Assembly: GCA_038363925.1 (NCBI GenBank)
Contig: JAQQWL010000011.1
Location: 744,001 to 808,000, forward strand
DNA: 64,000 nucleotides
Direction of reading: 5' to 3'
Origin: Apiospora phragmitis
Taxonomy: Eukaryota > Ascomycota > Sordariomycetes > Amphisphaeriales > Apiosporaceae
Part shown: one piece after another, positions 13,701 through 24,053 of the stretch
Numbering within the stretch: the stretch's first letter is position 1
Layout of the letters: each line of letters starts with the position of its first letter
Notes under the pieces: model-generated
The model's database searches: none
Told to the model about the DNA's origin: nothing
The model's input: the letters and a program-made list of their open reading frames with translations, nothing else
Made by a program: the position numbers and the translations under genes

Positions 13701-14157
13701 AAAAACGGGCTAAACGACTTAAGGCGGTAAATAACTACGTTTATAAAAAGAATAAAGTCTTTTCCGTATTTAATTCTTCCGCCTCCAGCTTTTTCTATTA
13801 AGTAGCTAGCTTTATTAGGGCCGACGTAATAAAGGTATTATTATAGGAGCGATTAACCTAAATATATTCCGAATAACGAAACGATTTCTCGTTTATATAA
13901 TAAGCCAGGTTCTAGTGAAAATAACGAGTATAAAGTATACTAATGAAATTACCCGTGGATTCCATGTTAGCGATAAAAGCTAAACGCGCGATAATTTTTT
14001 TAAACCGAGATTTTTCGATACGACTAATTATAATAAATAGATATTATAATAAAAAATAATAAGGAAAGGAAACTTATTATAATTTAATAATACGAATAAT
14101 TAAGATATTTATAAAATTAATATTTTAAAGATAAAGCGGTTAAAAGAGGGAGGATAG
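7744..14157 (+). pseudogene. gag-pol remnant with chromodomain (RIP-destroyed)
   Basis: Recognisable remnants in order: Gag core about 8200-8700 (EREFKTFK visible); zinc-knuckle relic about 8864-8905, whose Cys positions now read Tyr; aspartic-protease relic about 10176-10220 with LLDSG; reverse transcriptase about 10600-11450 with the active-site box as YLDN at 11178-11189 followed by IFIYS; RNase H about 11620-11770; integrase core about 12430-12850 with TAYYL and TERIN; chromodomain about 13325-13450 with YEIDEII, QYLV and GYLLKDNT. From 13570 to the polypurine tract about 590 bp remain unassigned. Changes are G-to-A or C-to-T throughout. No primer-binding site could be identified with confidence. 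Confidence 0.88.
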
Positions 14158-14860
14158 TATTATAACCCGACTTAATTATACGGTTAAAACCCTACCCGCC
14201 GAAACGGAACTACTATACCTTAACTAGGCTATAACGTTATAATTACCGACCGTATTATTAATTATATTAATATAAACTTTTTTATATTATAAAAACGTAT
14301 AAATATAATTACAAAAGTATTCTAAATAGCGAAAAAATAGACTTAACCCGGAAAAGTAATTAAGAAGGAGTTATAGAACAAGGAGTAATTAAATTACCGC
14401 TTTAATAAGTAAGTTAGGAGCGATAGATCACGACGCCCTTAAATAAGCTACTAAAATAAATCACCGTGATTTAAAGGAGGGATTACTATGAGTTAATAAC
14501 GAGATTACCGTGAGCTAATAACGAGATTATTATGAGCTAAGTAATTTAATAAATTAATAAGGGAGGAGATTAAATATATAACGACGGATATCCCTTATAT
14601 ATTTTATATAAATACTTTTTACTTTAATAATTAATTTAAATATTAATTTTAATTTATTAATAAAGTAAATAATTTTAATAAAACTATTATAAATATTTTT
14701 AAACTTACGTACTTTAATTACTTTTATTTTTATAAGTTATTACTTATTATATCGATAAAAGCGACTTTTATCGCACGTTCGGATACTTTTTCGTATTATT
14801 AATATAAACCTTAGTACGTCTTACTAGGTTTCTTTTAAAACCTAGATAGCGTTCGTTATA
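14158..14860 (+). repeat. 3' LTR of the chromovirus
   Basis: 703 bp, exactly the length of the 5' LTR. It starts TATTATAACC and ends GTTCGTTATA, where the terminal CA has become TA. The polypurine tract aaaagagggaggatag lies immediately upstream (14142-14157). Its internal unit array (about 14459-14538) has four copies, like the 5' LTR. Confidence 0.93.
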
Positions 14861-14865
14861 ATTAT

Positions 14866-16020
14866 TTCTTTATATATTATATTTATTAAAAAAATATACC
14901 TCTTTTTTTAATATAAAAATAACTTATAATTAAAGGATTAAGTAATTATAATTATTAAAAACGATTAAATTATAAACGAAAAAAGCGAGGATTAAATTTA
15001 ATACTTTAATAAATATATAAGATCTTATATAAAAAATATCTATTATTTATTAGTTTTTTAAAATTATAAAAGTTATTATTTAATAATTTTTAAGTTTTAT
15101 TATAAAAAAAACTCGATTATTATATTTTATATATTTTCTTATTTATTATATAAGTTTTAACCTTTTAATATTAACTATTTTTATATATTAAAAAAGTTAT
15201 ATAAAAAAGAAATCGAGCGTTTTATATAAGCGTATATTATTTATATCTTAAAAGAGGACTTTTTATTAACGTTTTTAAAGCGTTCTAAGCTATTTTTATT
15301 ATTTTAAATATTTAAAGAGGTTTTTAAAGAGTAAAACTTATATTATATAATTTAAAATATATTATTTTATAATTAAATATAAAGCTATATACGCCGACGC
15401 CTTTAGTTTTTTTTTTAAGTTATTTATATTTTAAAAATTAAAGACTTTAAATAACTTAATTAAAGCTTAATTTAAAACCGAGTATATTAAAAATCGAATT
15501 ATATAATATTAAAATAACTTTTTAATATTAATTTTAACTAAGCTTAATTAAATTATAAAAAATATAATATAAGTTATATACCGCTTTATTTTATTAAAAA
15601 AGAAAGTAATTATATTATAAAAAATAAATAAAATATTTAATTAATATTATTATATAAAAAATAGGTATAAAATAAAGAATTATTTTATATATAAGTTAAA
15701 AAAGATTTTTAGTTTTAAAAAAATATTAATAAATAATTATAATATAAATTATATTAAAAGAGTAATTATATAAAAATATTTAAAACGTACTTATAATATT
15801 ATAAAATTTATAAAAAGCTTAAATATAATACTTATATTTATTAAAATAATATAAAAATATTTAAAGATAAAGATTTCGATTAATTTTAAAATATTAAATA
15901 TATTATAGCGGAATTAACTTATAATTTATTAAATAAAGTTTTTAAAGGTGGTTATTTAAACTATATAATTAATTAGACCGTGAGGTACGTTACGCTATTA
16001 CGGATTACTATTACGAGCAC
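14866..16020. repeat. older RIP-mutated sequence, right flank of the retroelement
   Basis: AT-rich and stop-filled to about 15940. A short, less mutated stretch (about 15945-16020, gaccgtgaggtacgttacgc) follows just before the solo LTR. No element family could be assigned. It may be the other half of the sequence at 5931-7035. Confidence 0.5.
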
Positions 16021-16714
16021 GCATGTGTTATAACCCGACCTAATTATACAGTTAAGACCCTACTCGTTAAAACGGAACTATTATACCTTAACTAAGCTAT
16101 AACGTTATAACTACCGACTATATTATTAATTATATTAATATAAACTCCTTTATATTATAAAAATATATAAACATAATTACGAAGATATTCTAAATAACGA
16201 AAAAATAGACCCGACCTGGGAAAACAGCCAGGAAAGAGCCGTAAAACAAGGAGCGACTAGACCACCGCCCTAGTAAGTAAGCTAAAAGCGACGGATCACG
16301 ACGCCCCTAAATAAGCCACTAAAATGGATCACCGTGATCTAAAGGATGGATCGCCGTGAGCCAATAACGGGATCACCGTAAACTAGCGGACGATCTAACG
16401 GATTAATAAAGGAGGAGATTAAATATATAACGATAAATATTCCCTATATATTTTATATAAATACTCTTTATTTTAATAATTAATTTAAATATTAATTTTA
16501 ACTTATTAATAAAATAAATAACTTTAATAAAACTATTATAAATACCCCTAAACCTACGTACCTTAGTTACCTTTATTCCTATAAGCTATTGCCTATTATA
16601 TCGATAGAAGCGACTTCTATCGCACGTTTAGATACTCTCTCGTATTATTAATATAAACCCCAGTACGTCTTACTAGGTTTCTTTTGGAACCTAGATAGCG
16701 TTCGTTACAGCATG
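16021..16714 (+). mobile_element. solo LTR of the same family, with GCATG target duplication
   Basis: The 684-bp LTR occupies 16026-16709 and runs from TGTTATAACC to TTCGTTACA, keeping the canonical TG..CA ends. It is flanked by a perfect 5-bp duplication, GCATG at 16021-16025 and 16710-16714. No internal region follows, so it is a solo LTR left by LTR-LTR recombination of a separate insertion. It is visibly less RIP-mutated than the two LTRs of the intact element. It is 19 bp shorter mainly because its internal array (about 16327-16386) has three units rather than four. Confidence 0.95.
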
Positions 16715-17320
16715 CGAGAAAGTGCTCTTGTCCTACTTTAAGTAAGTACGTTGTGCGCCTTCTAGTTGTTGAACCGGTAGGTCGGTTAGTGAGATAACCT
16801 GACTGGAAGTCGGATTTCTAAGCTGAAAGTGGTGTTGTGAGCTGAAAGTGATTAGGTGGTGAATTCGGCCTGAAGTCCGATTTCAAGCCTCGAATCCGAT
16901 TTGGTAGCTAAAGCGGTGACTGCGCCACGAGTCCGTTGTGGCTGGTGTTCAGAGCGAATTAGGTTCGACTTGTAAGGATCTTGGGGGATTGAGTAGAAAG
17001 CTTCTTGAACGTATATAAGGGACAGTGTTCAGTTGGGAAAACGTACTCCACTGACCAAGACCGTCACATAACAGTTTTAATCGGCCAACACTGCCCTGTG
17101 ACGGACTTGAAAACCCCCCCTGACGCCCTAAGGTACTTATGCATACACATTTGGTACACCTTAAAGAGTTTCCCTGACCACTTCCTCTTCACCCGACCGC
17201 CTAACCTCCCAAGTGATTTGTCTTCCTCCACTTTCCTAGCCTCCCGCCTTTTCAAATCGCTTGTTGTTTGTTGTATGGTAAATCCACATTTTGCATGCAC
17301 GTACTGTCTGCCTGTCCGTC
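16715..17320. other. intergenic between the RIP island and the dehydrogenase gene
   Basis: Normal composition resumes exactly after the target duplication. No supported gene. Short near-repeats (agctgaaagtgg / agctgaaagtga, and ccgatttc-like words) lie about 16800-16910. Confidence 0.5.
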
Positions 17321-18895
17321 TCAGTAGCCCTCCTTCCTGCTGACCTGGTTCACGAGCTTCTTGCCCTCGCTGAAGCGCTGCAGGTTCAGCTCGAGCACGT
17401 CGGCGATGCGGTGGCCGAGGCTGTTGGACATGGCGCTGATGTGCGGCGTGAGGATGAGGTTCTTCGCGGACCACAGCGGGTGGCCCTCGGGCAGGGGCTC
17501 CGGGTCCGTCACGTCGACGGCGGCGCCGCGGATCCAGCCCTGTTCGAGGGCCTTGATGAGGGCCGTCGTGTCGACGATGGGGCCACGGGCGATGTTGGTC
17601 ACGAACGGTTTCACCACCACTTGCTCATTGTCTTTCTTGTCCTTTTGAGGGGAAAGCAGTTTGAGCCGCGCCTCCGAGATCAGCCCCCGCGTGCTGTCCG
17701 TCAGCGGCACCGCGATCACCAGCCAGTCCAGCCCGGATCCCAGGAACTCGTCGATGCTCGCGTCGTCGGTGCCCGAGTACCATGCGGACGGGAACTCTCC
17801 CTCGGGGTCGCCCGTCCCCGGACGATGTAACCCCGGTCGCGCCGCGACTCGGGCGTCGGGCGCGGGTGGTTGGTGTAGGCCACCACGTCCATGGCCAGGG
17901 CCTTGGCGATGCGGGCCACCTGCCGGCCGATGCTGCCGTAGCCCAGGATGCCTCTGTATCGCGTGTGCGCGTGGCTGACTGTTAGCCTCCCGAAGGGAAG
18001 AAAGAAAGTGAAGGGGGGGAAGGGGGGGAGGGACGGAGGGAGAGAAAAAAAAGACTCTGGAATACCAACACTCGCTGCTTGACTCCGTCTTGCATGCCTT
18101 CGTTGGGCCATCCCTGTTGCCACTTTCCCTCGCGCTGTTGTTTGAGAAAATGCGGCACTGCAAGAATCAATTAGATATCGTGCAGCCTATGGCTCCAAAA
18201 GGGGAGAAGGTGGTAGATGGATGCTGCTATTAGCAAGACATACGTTGATGGTTCATGGCGAGGAATGTGCCAATGACCCACTCGGCGATCTGCGGTCTAT
18301 CCAAGCAGTGTCAGTCACTTTAGCCCATCACGAGCATATATCACTCTTCGGCGTCCAAGTCCGTCCGGCCCGGTTCCGCCGGTCAGACTGTTGAGTGGCA
18401 AAAGCCAATGTAGAAAGTACAAAAAAGCAAACAAACAACTCACCCGTGAACCCCATTCGTAGTACACACCGCCACGTCCGTCTCCCTGAAAATGGGCGTC
18501 TGGTTAATCGGGTCGGCCCCCGCGCTCTGCAGCTGGATAAACTCGAGCTTCGGCGCACTGTCAGGCGTCGGAAACACGGCGCCGCTCAGCAGCATCGTCG
18601 TGTTGGCCCAGTCGAGGTCCTCCGGGAACGTGCGGTCCCGCCACGTGTCCTGGTCGTACACGACGATCTGCAGGCCCGGGTGCGCCCCCTCGACGCGCCG
18701 TCGCCACGCCGAGCCCGGCTGCAGCTCGGGGAAGCGCGCGACGTCGGTGAGGACGAGCAGCTGGTGGCCGTCGAGGCGTTTGTTGGTCCCGCTGCTGCTG
18801 TCGCCGCCTTGGCTGTTCTGCGCTGCTTCGGCGGCGGTGTTTCCGCTGCCGGCTTCTCCGCCGGAGGAAGATGCGAGGATGTCTCGGATATACAT
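17321..18895 (-). CDS. D-isomer-specific 2-hydroxyacid dehydrogenase (one frame break)
   Basis: Minus-strand exons 18895-18444, 18296-18244, 18157-18070 and 17953-17321. Introns are 147, 86 and 116 nt and all join in consistent phase; the third uses a weak GTTGGT donor. With one base restored near 17820 the protein is about 408 aa. The NAD-binding motif GYGSIG lies near residue 202. It is followed by NIARGPIVD (Arg), TDPEPLPEGHPLW (Glu) and LTPHISAMS (His), the Arg/Glu/His catalytic set of NAD(P)-dependent 2-hydroxyacid/2-ketoacid oxidoreductases. The substrate cannot be read from sequence. The frame break is one missing base in a C4G2 run (frame changes between RDRGYIV and PGTGDPEGEF). Its stop lies 611 bp from the solo LTR. 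Confidence 0.85.
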
Positions 18896-19371
18896 CGTAG
18901 AAGTGTGTATGTGCAGTTTATATATATGTGGGTGTTGTTCGCTGGTAAGACTGGGGACAAAATACAGCCAATTCAGAATGCCGCCACACCTTTACGGCCC
19001 CTCAGCAAACGGTAGGTGAATGTGCAGTAGTAGGAAGTTGCTAAAGTGCTTGACTCGAGTAAAGATGAGATGAAAGTTCACTCGCTCCTATTTGCATGCA
19101 GTCCCGTCGCTTCCAGGTTTGTTACAGGAATCGTGGGGTAGTAGACGCGGCCCCATCCTATCGGGGGTCATGACTAATAATAGAGCCAAGTCGCTATCGG
19201 GCCATTCGGGAACCAACCGGCCCCCACCGGAACGAATGGTGTCATCGGCAGCCCCAGATGGCGACAGACAGATTGAGGCTCCAGGTTTCAACGGTAATGT
19301 CACAATAACGAGTAACATCTTCGTTGTATGTACTCTACAGCAATAGCTACACAAGCCCGCGTTTCAAGGAT
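18896..19371. other. intergenic, upstream of the dehydrogenase
   Basis: No gene seen. It holds the dehydrogenase promoter and the 3' flank of the dehydratase gene, which is transcribed in the same direction. Confidence 0.45.
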
Positions 19372-20729
19372 CTACCGGCCGGTGCACACTGGAGCTGCTA
19401 GTATTAACAGATGGCTTTTAGTGTTAGGACCATGGCTTAGCATGTTCAGATCCGACTGCACCATCTCCCTGACCAATTCATGTAACTTTGTTTCTGCTAC
19501 CCATCCGAGTCTGGCTTTAGCCTTGCCTGCAGAGCCCTGGAGATACTGTACATCAAGGGGCCGTCGAAACGTTTCACTGACCTTGACTCGGATGATGCCA
19601 GTCTCTTTGTCGGTGCCTATCTCGTCATTCCCGGTACCACGCCACCTAGTGCTTTGTTCAGCTCCGTACGCCTTTATGTCCGCATAGCGTGTATTAGGAT
19701 GGACTCACTCAATGGATACGCCTACCACCCCAAAGGCGGCCTCCACGACGTCGCGGACCGAATGCGACTCGCCGCTTGCCAGTATCATGTCAACGGGCTC
19801 GGGCAGTTGCAGTAAAGCATGCATGCCGCAGACGAGATCGCGAGCATGGCTCCAGTCTCTCCGAGCATCCAGGTTACCCAAGACTATGGATTGCTTGAAG
19901 CCCAGAGCAATTGCTGCCACGCCCCAGGTGATCTTCCGGCTGACAAAATCCGGTCCTACAATATCTGGTCAGCCGCTGCGTTGCCTGAAGGCAGCGCTCA
20001 CGCGCTTCCACCCCTATCGAGTACTCACGCCTTATAGGCGACTCGTGATTGAAGCTGATGGCGCTTGCTGCAAAGATGCCGTAATCTTCGCGCGCGTTCG
20101 ATACCAGCCAGTATGCCGCCTCTTTGGCTACGGCATAAGGAGACATCGGCCGGAAAGGCGTCAGCTCAGTTTGCGGACTCTCCGCCACACGGCAGAAGAT
20201 TTCTGAGCTACAAGCCTGCTATATTGTCAAAAAGCCTGGCTCCAGAGGTGCTGTGGGGGAAATACTAACATTCAGTAGCTTGATCTCCTTGTCCGAGCGA
20301 AGGTCGACCAGAATATTCAGTACGTTCAGTGTTCCCATTGCTACTACGCTAACCGTGTACTCGGTAAGGGCGAGGGAGGTGGGCACATGGCTCTGGGCGG
20401 CGAGGTGGTAAACTTCATCAGGCCGAATGCCGGCGATAGTGCGACGCAGTTGGGTTTGATCCAGTACATCGCCGTGGTGTGCTATGACACGGCAGTCAAT
20501 GTTGCTCGATTTCTGGTTGTGGTACGTTCTTGATGATGGCCGCACAAGCCCATGGACAACATAGTTCTTGTCAAGTAGTAGTTGAGACAAGTAGAATCCG
20601 TCTTGACCCGTAATCCCTGGTGAGTTGGTACGTTATGAAGTGTAATCAAAAGACGAACAAAACTCAAAAGGGCGTACCTGTGATGAATGCAGACTTTCGC
20701 CCATGTGTTTCGCGGGGACTCATCGTCAT
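19372..20729 (-). CDS. gmd: GDP-mannose 4,6-dehydratase
   Basis: Five minus-strand exons: 20729-20678, 20616-20270, 20215-20029, 19955-19709 and 19645-19372. Introns are 61, 54, 73 and 63 nt, all GT..AG and in phase, giving an uninterrupted 368-aa protein of normal family length. The short-chain dehydrogenase fold shows the NADP motif ITGITGQDG (near residue 16), the catalytic region ACSSEIF (134-140), YAVAK with Tyr160/Lys164, and the family signatures FNHESPIR and [14 protein letters not shown]. The enzyme converts GDP-D-mannose to GDP-4-keto-6-deoxymannose, the entry to GDP-fucose, GDP-rhamnose and related deoxysugars, in the cytosol. No second-step epimerase/reductase is visible in the window. 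The last intron hides an early stop, so naive ORF calling loses the C-terminus. Confidence 0.93.
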
Positions 20730-21402
20730 GCCGGCTTTGGCTAGTTAGTGATACGCTGGAGGACACACTGGATGGTTGATCGGGCGATTAGCCAAGGTTC
20801 ACTGAGTATTCCTGCGACTGCGGCTCTATCAAATACAAAACTAAAAGCGGCTCAAAAGGCTGCGGAAGAAGAATTAGCTCGGTCCCGACGTCGATTGTGC
20901 TCTGTTTTTCTGATTGGACTATTCTCATGCAAGCCTTGAAACTACCAACATGGGTAGGATTAGGAGTTTGCTATATAATTAGTCCCTATCAGCTGTGGCG
21001 ACTTTCACCAGGGGTCCCAGCCGTCCCAGCCTTGTCTGCTCTTCTGCTTCCGGAAGTCGACTTTAAGGCTTTATCCAAATGCTATCTATTAATCTGGTAG
21101 TTATTCCCCCATAAACAGACTTTCTAATGATCTCTAGACCCGTGGACTCCCCGGAGAAATGGGTTACCCCTGTGCGACTGATGAGAACGATCCACGATCT
21201 CCAGAAGACACACGAACACAATTATGGAGGCAATGGTGGCCGCGGCGGGCCTCAGAAGATACCGGTTGCCATGAGAGCAAGAAAATAAAGGAGGAAGATG
21301 ACAGAAAACCTTGGGACTACTGGCTCTTCGATCCAGATAAGCGGTTCGACAAGCCGTAGTTATCGTGGAAGATGAAGTGGCCCTCCACTTACAGTGACGT
21401 TG
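20730..21402. promoter_or_regulatory. divergent intergenic region between the dehydratase and the AsaB-like gene
   Basis: 673 bp separates two genes transcribed away from each other, so it probably carries both promoters. A 67-codon ATG-led frame lies at 21159-21359. It may be leader sequence; it shows no family resemblance. Confidence 0.4.
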
Positions 21403-22635
21403 ATGACGTTGAACCGTGTATTCCATTCCATTTTGAACTCTTTCACTGATAATTCCATGGTCTCGCAGATAACCCATCAGAGTCTCCGCGTCCGGTGTTG
21501 AATGAGGGTTTCATTCGCGAACAGCAAGCTCGAGACAGTGACCGATCCTTCCTTCGTCATAAGGCCTGCAATCTTGCTCCAGAACCAAATAGAACGACAG
21601 CATACCTGCAATACTTTGAGGGCAATCCGCAACATACTGGAGAAAAACCTTACGTCTCGAAGGTCCCTCCGCCACTAGGGCAACAGCAGATCAACTTCGG
21701 TGGTCGCTATGACATGGTCATGCTCACCGATGTTCGAGGCCTCGAGTCACAATTCTCGCTTGACAGGACCGGGTTCGAATTCGTGCATCATACGCCTCAA
21801 GAGTCGCTTTCAGAGCTCAAGTCAAACCCTGATAAAGGCATAGAAGAGTACATCGAGGGAATGTCTGAATGGTTGAAGGCATATCTTGGGTCTGACGAAG
21901 TCTTTGTCTTCGATTATGCACTACGTCGGGATGCTGGGAAAGGGGCTCCCTGGATCGGTGTTGCCCGACGAGTGCACTGTGGTAGGTAGCCGCGTGGGCT
22001 TTCCAGCTCTCCCCTAACAGCAGTCTGCTAATGATAACCCAGATCAATCTCCCCGGTCTGCACGTGGTCGAATTCGCCTTCATATGGGAGACCGCGCAGA
22101 AACCCTGTTCAATAGCCGCTGCCGTTTGATCAAGTAAGTGAAGTCAAATGATCTCTTCTCTTCCTCTTTTCTCAATCGGGAAGAACAAGTCACAAAGATC
22201 GAAGCTGATTTTTTCGTAAGTATCTGGAGACCTCTAGTGGATGTTGTCCAATCCTCTCCGTTGGCCATGTGCCCATATCAACTCGTGTCGCCGGAGGACC
22301 TGGTTCCTGTCGACATTTTCTATCCGCATTATGATGAAGAGGCCATGGAAGTACGCCCTTCCGAAAAACACCAGTGGTTTTATCGATCATCAGCAACCCC
22401 AGAAGACATCGTTCTCCTGAAAGCCTACGACTCAGATCACCAGGTAGCATGCTGTGAGTTGATCGTCGCAATGTCAACACAGCCCATAGACTGAGCATTT
22501 ACTAAAATCTGTTTCACAGTTGCACCTCACTCAAGTTTTAGTCACCCGATGTCTAACAGCGAATCAGTGCGGGCCAGTATTGAGCTTCGGTGCATCGTGT
22601 TAGGGGGGGATTCCACGACGAAGGCACATTTGTAG
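21403..22635 (+). CDS. AsaB/CmcJ-like oxidoreductase
   Basis: Exons 21403-21415, 21469-21981, 22043-22133, 22221-22453 and 22520-22635 give 321 aa. The core matches the fungal hydroxylase/desaturase AsaB and CmcJ-related family: MVMLTDVRG, DEVFVFDYALRR, an HxDQSP-type motif here HCDQSP spanning intron 2, NIWRPLVD, LVPVDIFYPH, EKHQWFY, LLKAYDSDH and CFAPHSSF. These enzymes are often found in secondary-metabolite clusters; the exact chemistry of this subgroup is poorly defined. Introns 2-4 (61, 87, 66 nt) are well supported by motif continuity. The 13-nt first exon (MTLNH) is chosen because GTGTAT..CGCAG is the nearest in-phase splice joining an ATG to the core; this start is the least certain part. 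Confidence 0.78.
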
Positions 22636-22687
22636 GAGCTCGATGCTTTAGCAGGGTGTAATGGGAAGAATGACCCTGCTATTATAC

Positions 22688-23787
22688 TTATGCTACACAG
22701 ACGGCTTGAATGACGTATCTTGATCTTCCCGATTGATGTGTTATCCTCGTTTTGTTCTCTCGCCATGTTAGGCTGGATTCTACTGTGCATCCGTTACTAC
22801 CTTTGGAAAGCCAAGAATACTGCAGATGCTTGCAGAGACCCAGAGTATCCCAAGATTCACGCTCAGCCTGATCTCTGAGCCAAACGATGCCGATCATCCC
22901 TGCTGCATTTGCACCTGTACCGCCTCGTCGTGCATGGCGTCGGGGAATGAGACATAACCACTCGCCCGTGAGAATCAAATCGTAGGCAGTCGCACGTGCC
23001 GAGTTTGTCTGGGCGTCTCGCATGGCTTTCAGAAGCCGCATGTAACGCTCTAGTATTTGTTGAGGCTCACATCCAGGGGGCACAAGCGGAGCACGTAGTG
23101 CTGATGCGGTACATTACGAATATTGGACTCAACATCTGACCATTTTTCGGTAAGCGAGGACAAGGCTCTGGATCCTGAGGCACACATACCTTGCTCTGAT
23201 ACAGCCGCACCAGGGAAAAGAGGGAATGGATACGGTGACGCAAATACCTGCATGTGCTTGTGGCCCTGTGACGAGCCGGCATCCAGGCCACAATTGTAGA
23301 TCGCCATTTGAGGGGCCGTATGGCCCAAGCGAGCCATGGCCGAGTGCATTGCAGCAAAGTCCGAAATATCCAGATCGTCCGTTTGTGGCGCAAAGTCCCG
23401 CGTGTGAAGTATGAAGGCTGGCCTATAAATGCAATGCATGCTGAGTTGGAGGATGTGACTGTCTCCAATTGGTGCCACGACAAAGTCAGGATCGGGGTTG
23501 AGAAATGGCCCCCCTTCGGCCCTGGCGCTCTGGGGTGTCGCTTGCCAATATGGGCTTTTTGGTGAGCACGGTACTGGTTCGAAACTCGAACTAGACAGAC
23601 CAGCCGTTGATAAGTGTTCTCTTACACGGAGTGATGAATTGACAAAAATGCCAACCACCTTGAACCCCTGGTCCTCAACCACCTCGCCCGTAGTGGGCTC
23701 GTAGAACAATCGTCCCTGTACTAGCAGATTGTCGAACATGTCCAAAGCCCTCGGACCGATGTCCTGCCGTGGAATAAGCGACGCCAT
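22688..23787 (-). CDS. Ap4A phosphorylase-like HIT-superfamily protein (two frame breaks)
   Basis: Minus strand from ATG 23787. Residues 1-43 end in DQGFK; an intron 23658-23591 (68 nt) is inferred because the sequence after TCTAG reads FEFRTSTVLTKKP, as expected for ATP adenylyltransferases of the APA1/APA2 type. The frame then needs one base fewer in a C6 run at 23509-23514 to reach PFLNPDPDF. It needs one more base in a G5 run at 23076-23080 to continue to CEPQQILERY. Family motifs include APIGDSHILQLS, TRDFAPQTD and SSQGHKHMQ (HxHxQ nucleotide-transfer motif). Family members phosphorolyse Ap4A to ATP and ADP; relatives act on GDP-sugars. Either a pseudogene or, more likely given similar breaks nearby, a base-calling problem. 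The stop lies 52 bp from the AsaB-like gene, tail to tail. Confidence 0.72.
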
Positions 23788-24053
23788 AGTGGGCTGCTGA
23801 TGTCCAGATGGGCAACTTGTATAGTTCGGAAGATCGATAAGTATGGCGCACTTTCAAGCTGGTTATAACATGTATCACTGGCGGCGCTAAACTGTCGACA
23901 CGAACGTCCCAGGCGTAGCCACCGTGAACACCACACTCCTCGAGTCTCGCAGCCAGGTAAGCCGAAACTGCACACCCATGTGCTACATAGATCCATCATC
24001 ATCATCTAAATCCATCTTACTAACTCACAACCTCTCCTTCCCCACTCATCCAG

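Larger units (their letters stand above)
7041..14860 (+). mobile_element. full-length Ty3/Gypsy chromovirus, inactivated by RIP
   Basis: A 7,820-bp element with two 703-bp LTRs (7041-7743 and 14158-14860). Flanking 5-mers GTTAT (7036-7040) and ATTAT (14861-14865) differ by one G-to-A, as expected of a target-site duplication after RIP. The plus-strand order is Gag-like segment, zinc knuckle, protease, reverse transcriptase, RNase H, integrase, chromodomain. That order (RT before integrase) and the C-terminal chromodomain define a Ty3/Gypsy chromovirus. A polypurine tract (aaaagagggaggatag) sits just before the 3' LTR. Every frame is broken by TAA/TAG codons that trace to CAA/CAG, so no protein can be made. 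Confidence 0.93.
5931..16709. repeat. AT-rich RIP island (about 10.8 kb)
   Basis: Composition collapses to A/T with dense TpA, while CpG dinucleotides (cgcg, gcga) persist. This is the pattern of repeat-induced point mutation, which converts CpA to TpA on both strands. No open frame of useful length exists inside. Edges are sharp: about 5930 on the left and the end of the solo LTR at 16709 on the right. RIP acts during the sexual cycle of many Pezizomycotina on sequence repeated in the genome, and such blocks are usually heterochromatic. Confidence 0.93.

Noticed and set aside
7041..14860. Copia-type classification of the retroelement
   Set aside because: Reverse transcriptase and RNase H relics precede integrase, and a chromodomain follows it, which is the Ty3/Gypsy chromovirus order.
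19328..19687. 119-codon plus-strand ORF
   Set aside because: It overlaps the last exon of the dehydratase on the minus strand, whose sequence matches the family C-terminus ([12 protein letters not shown]).
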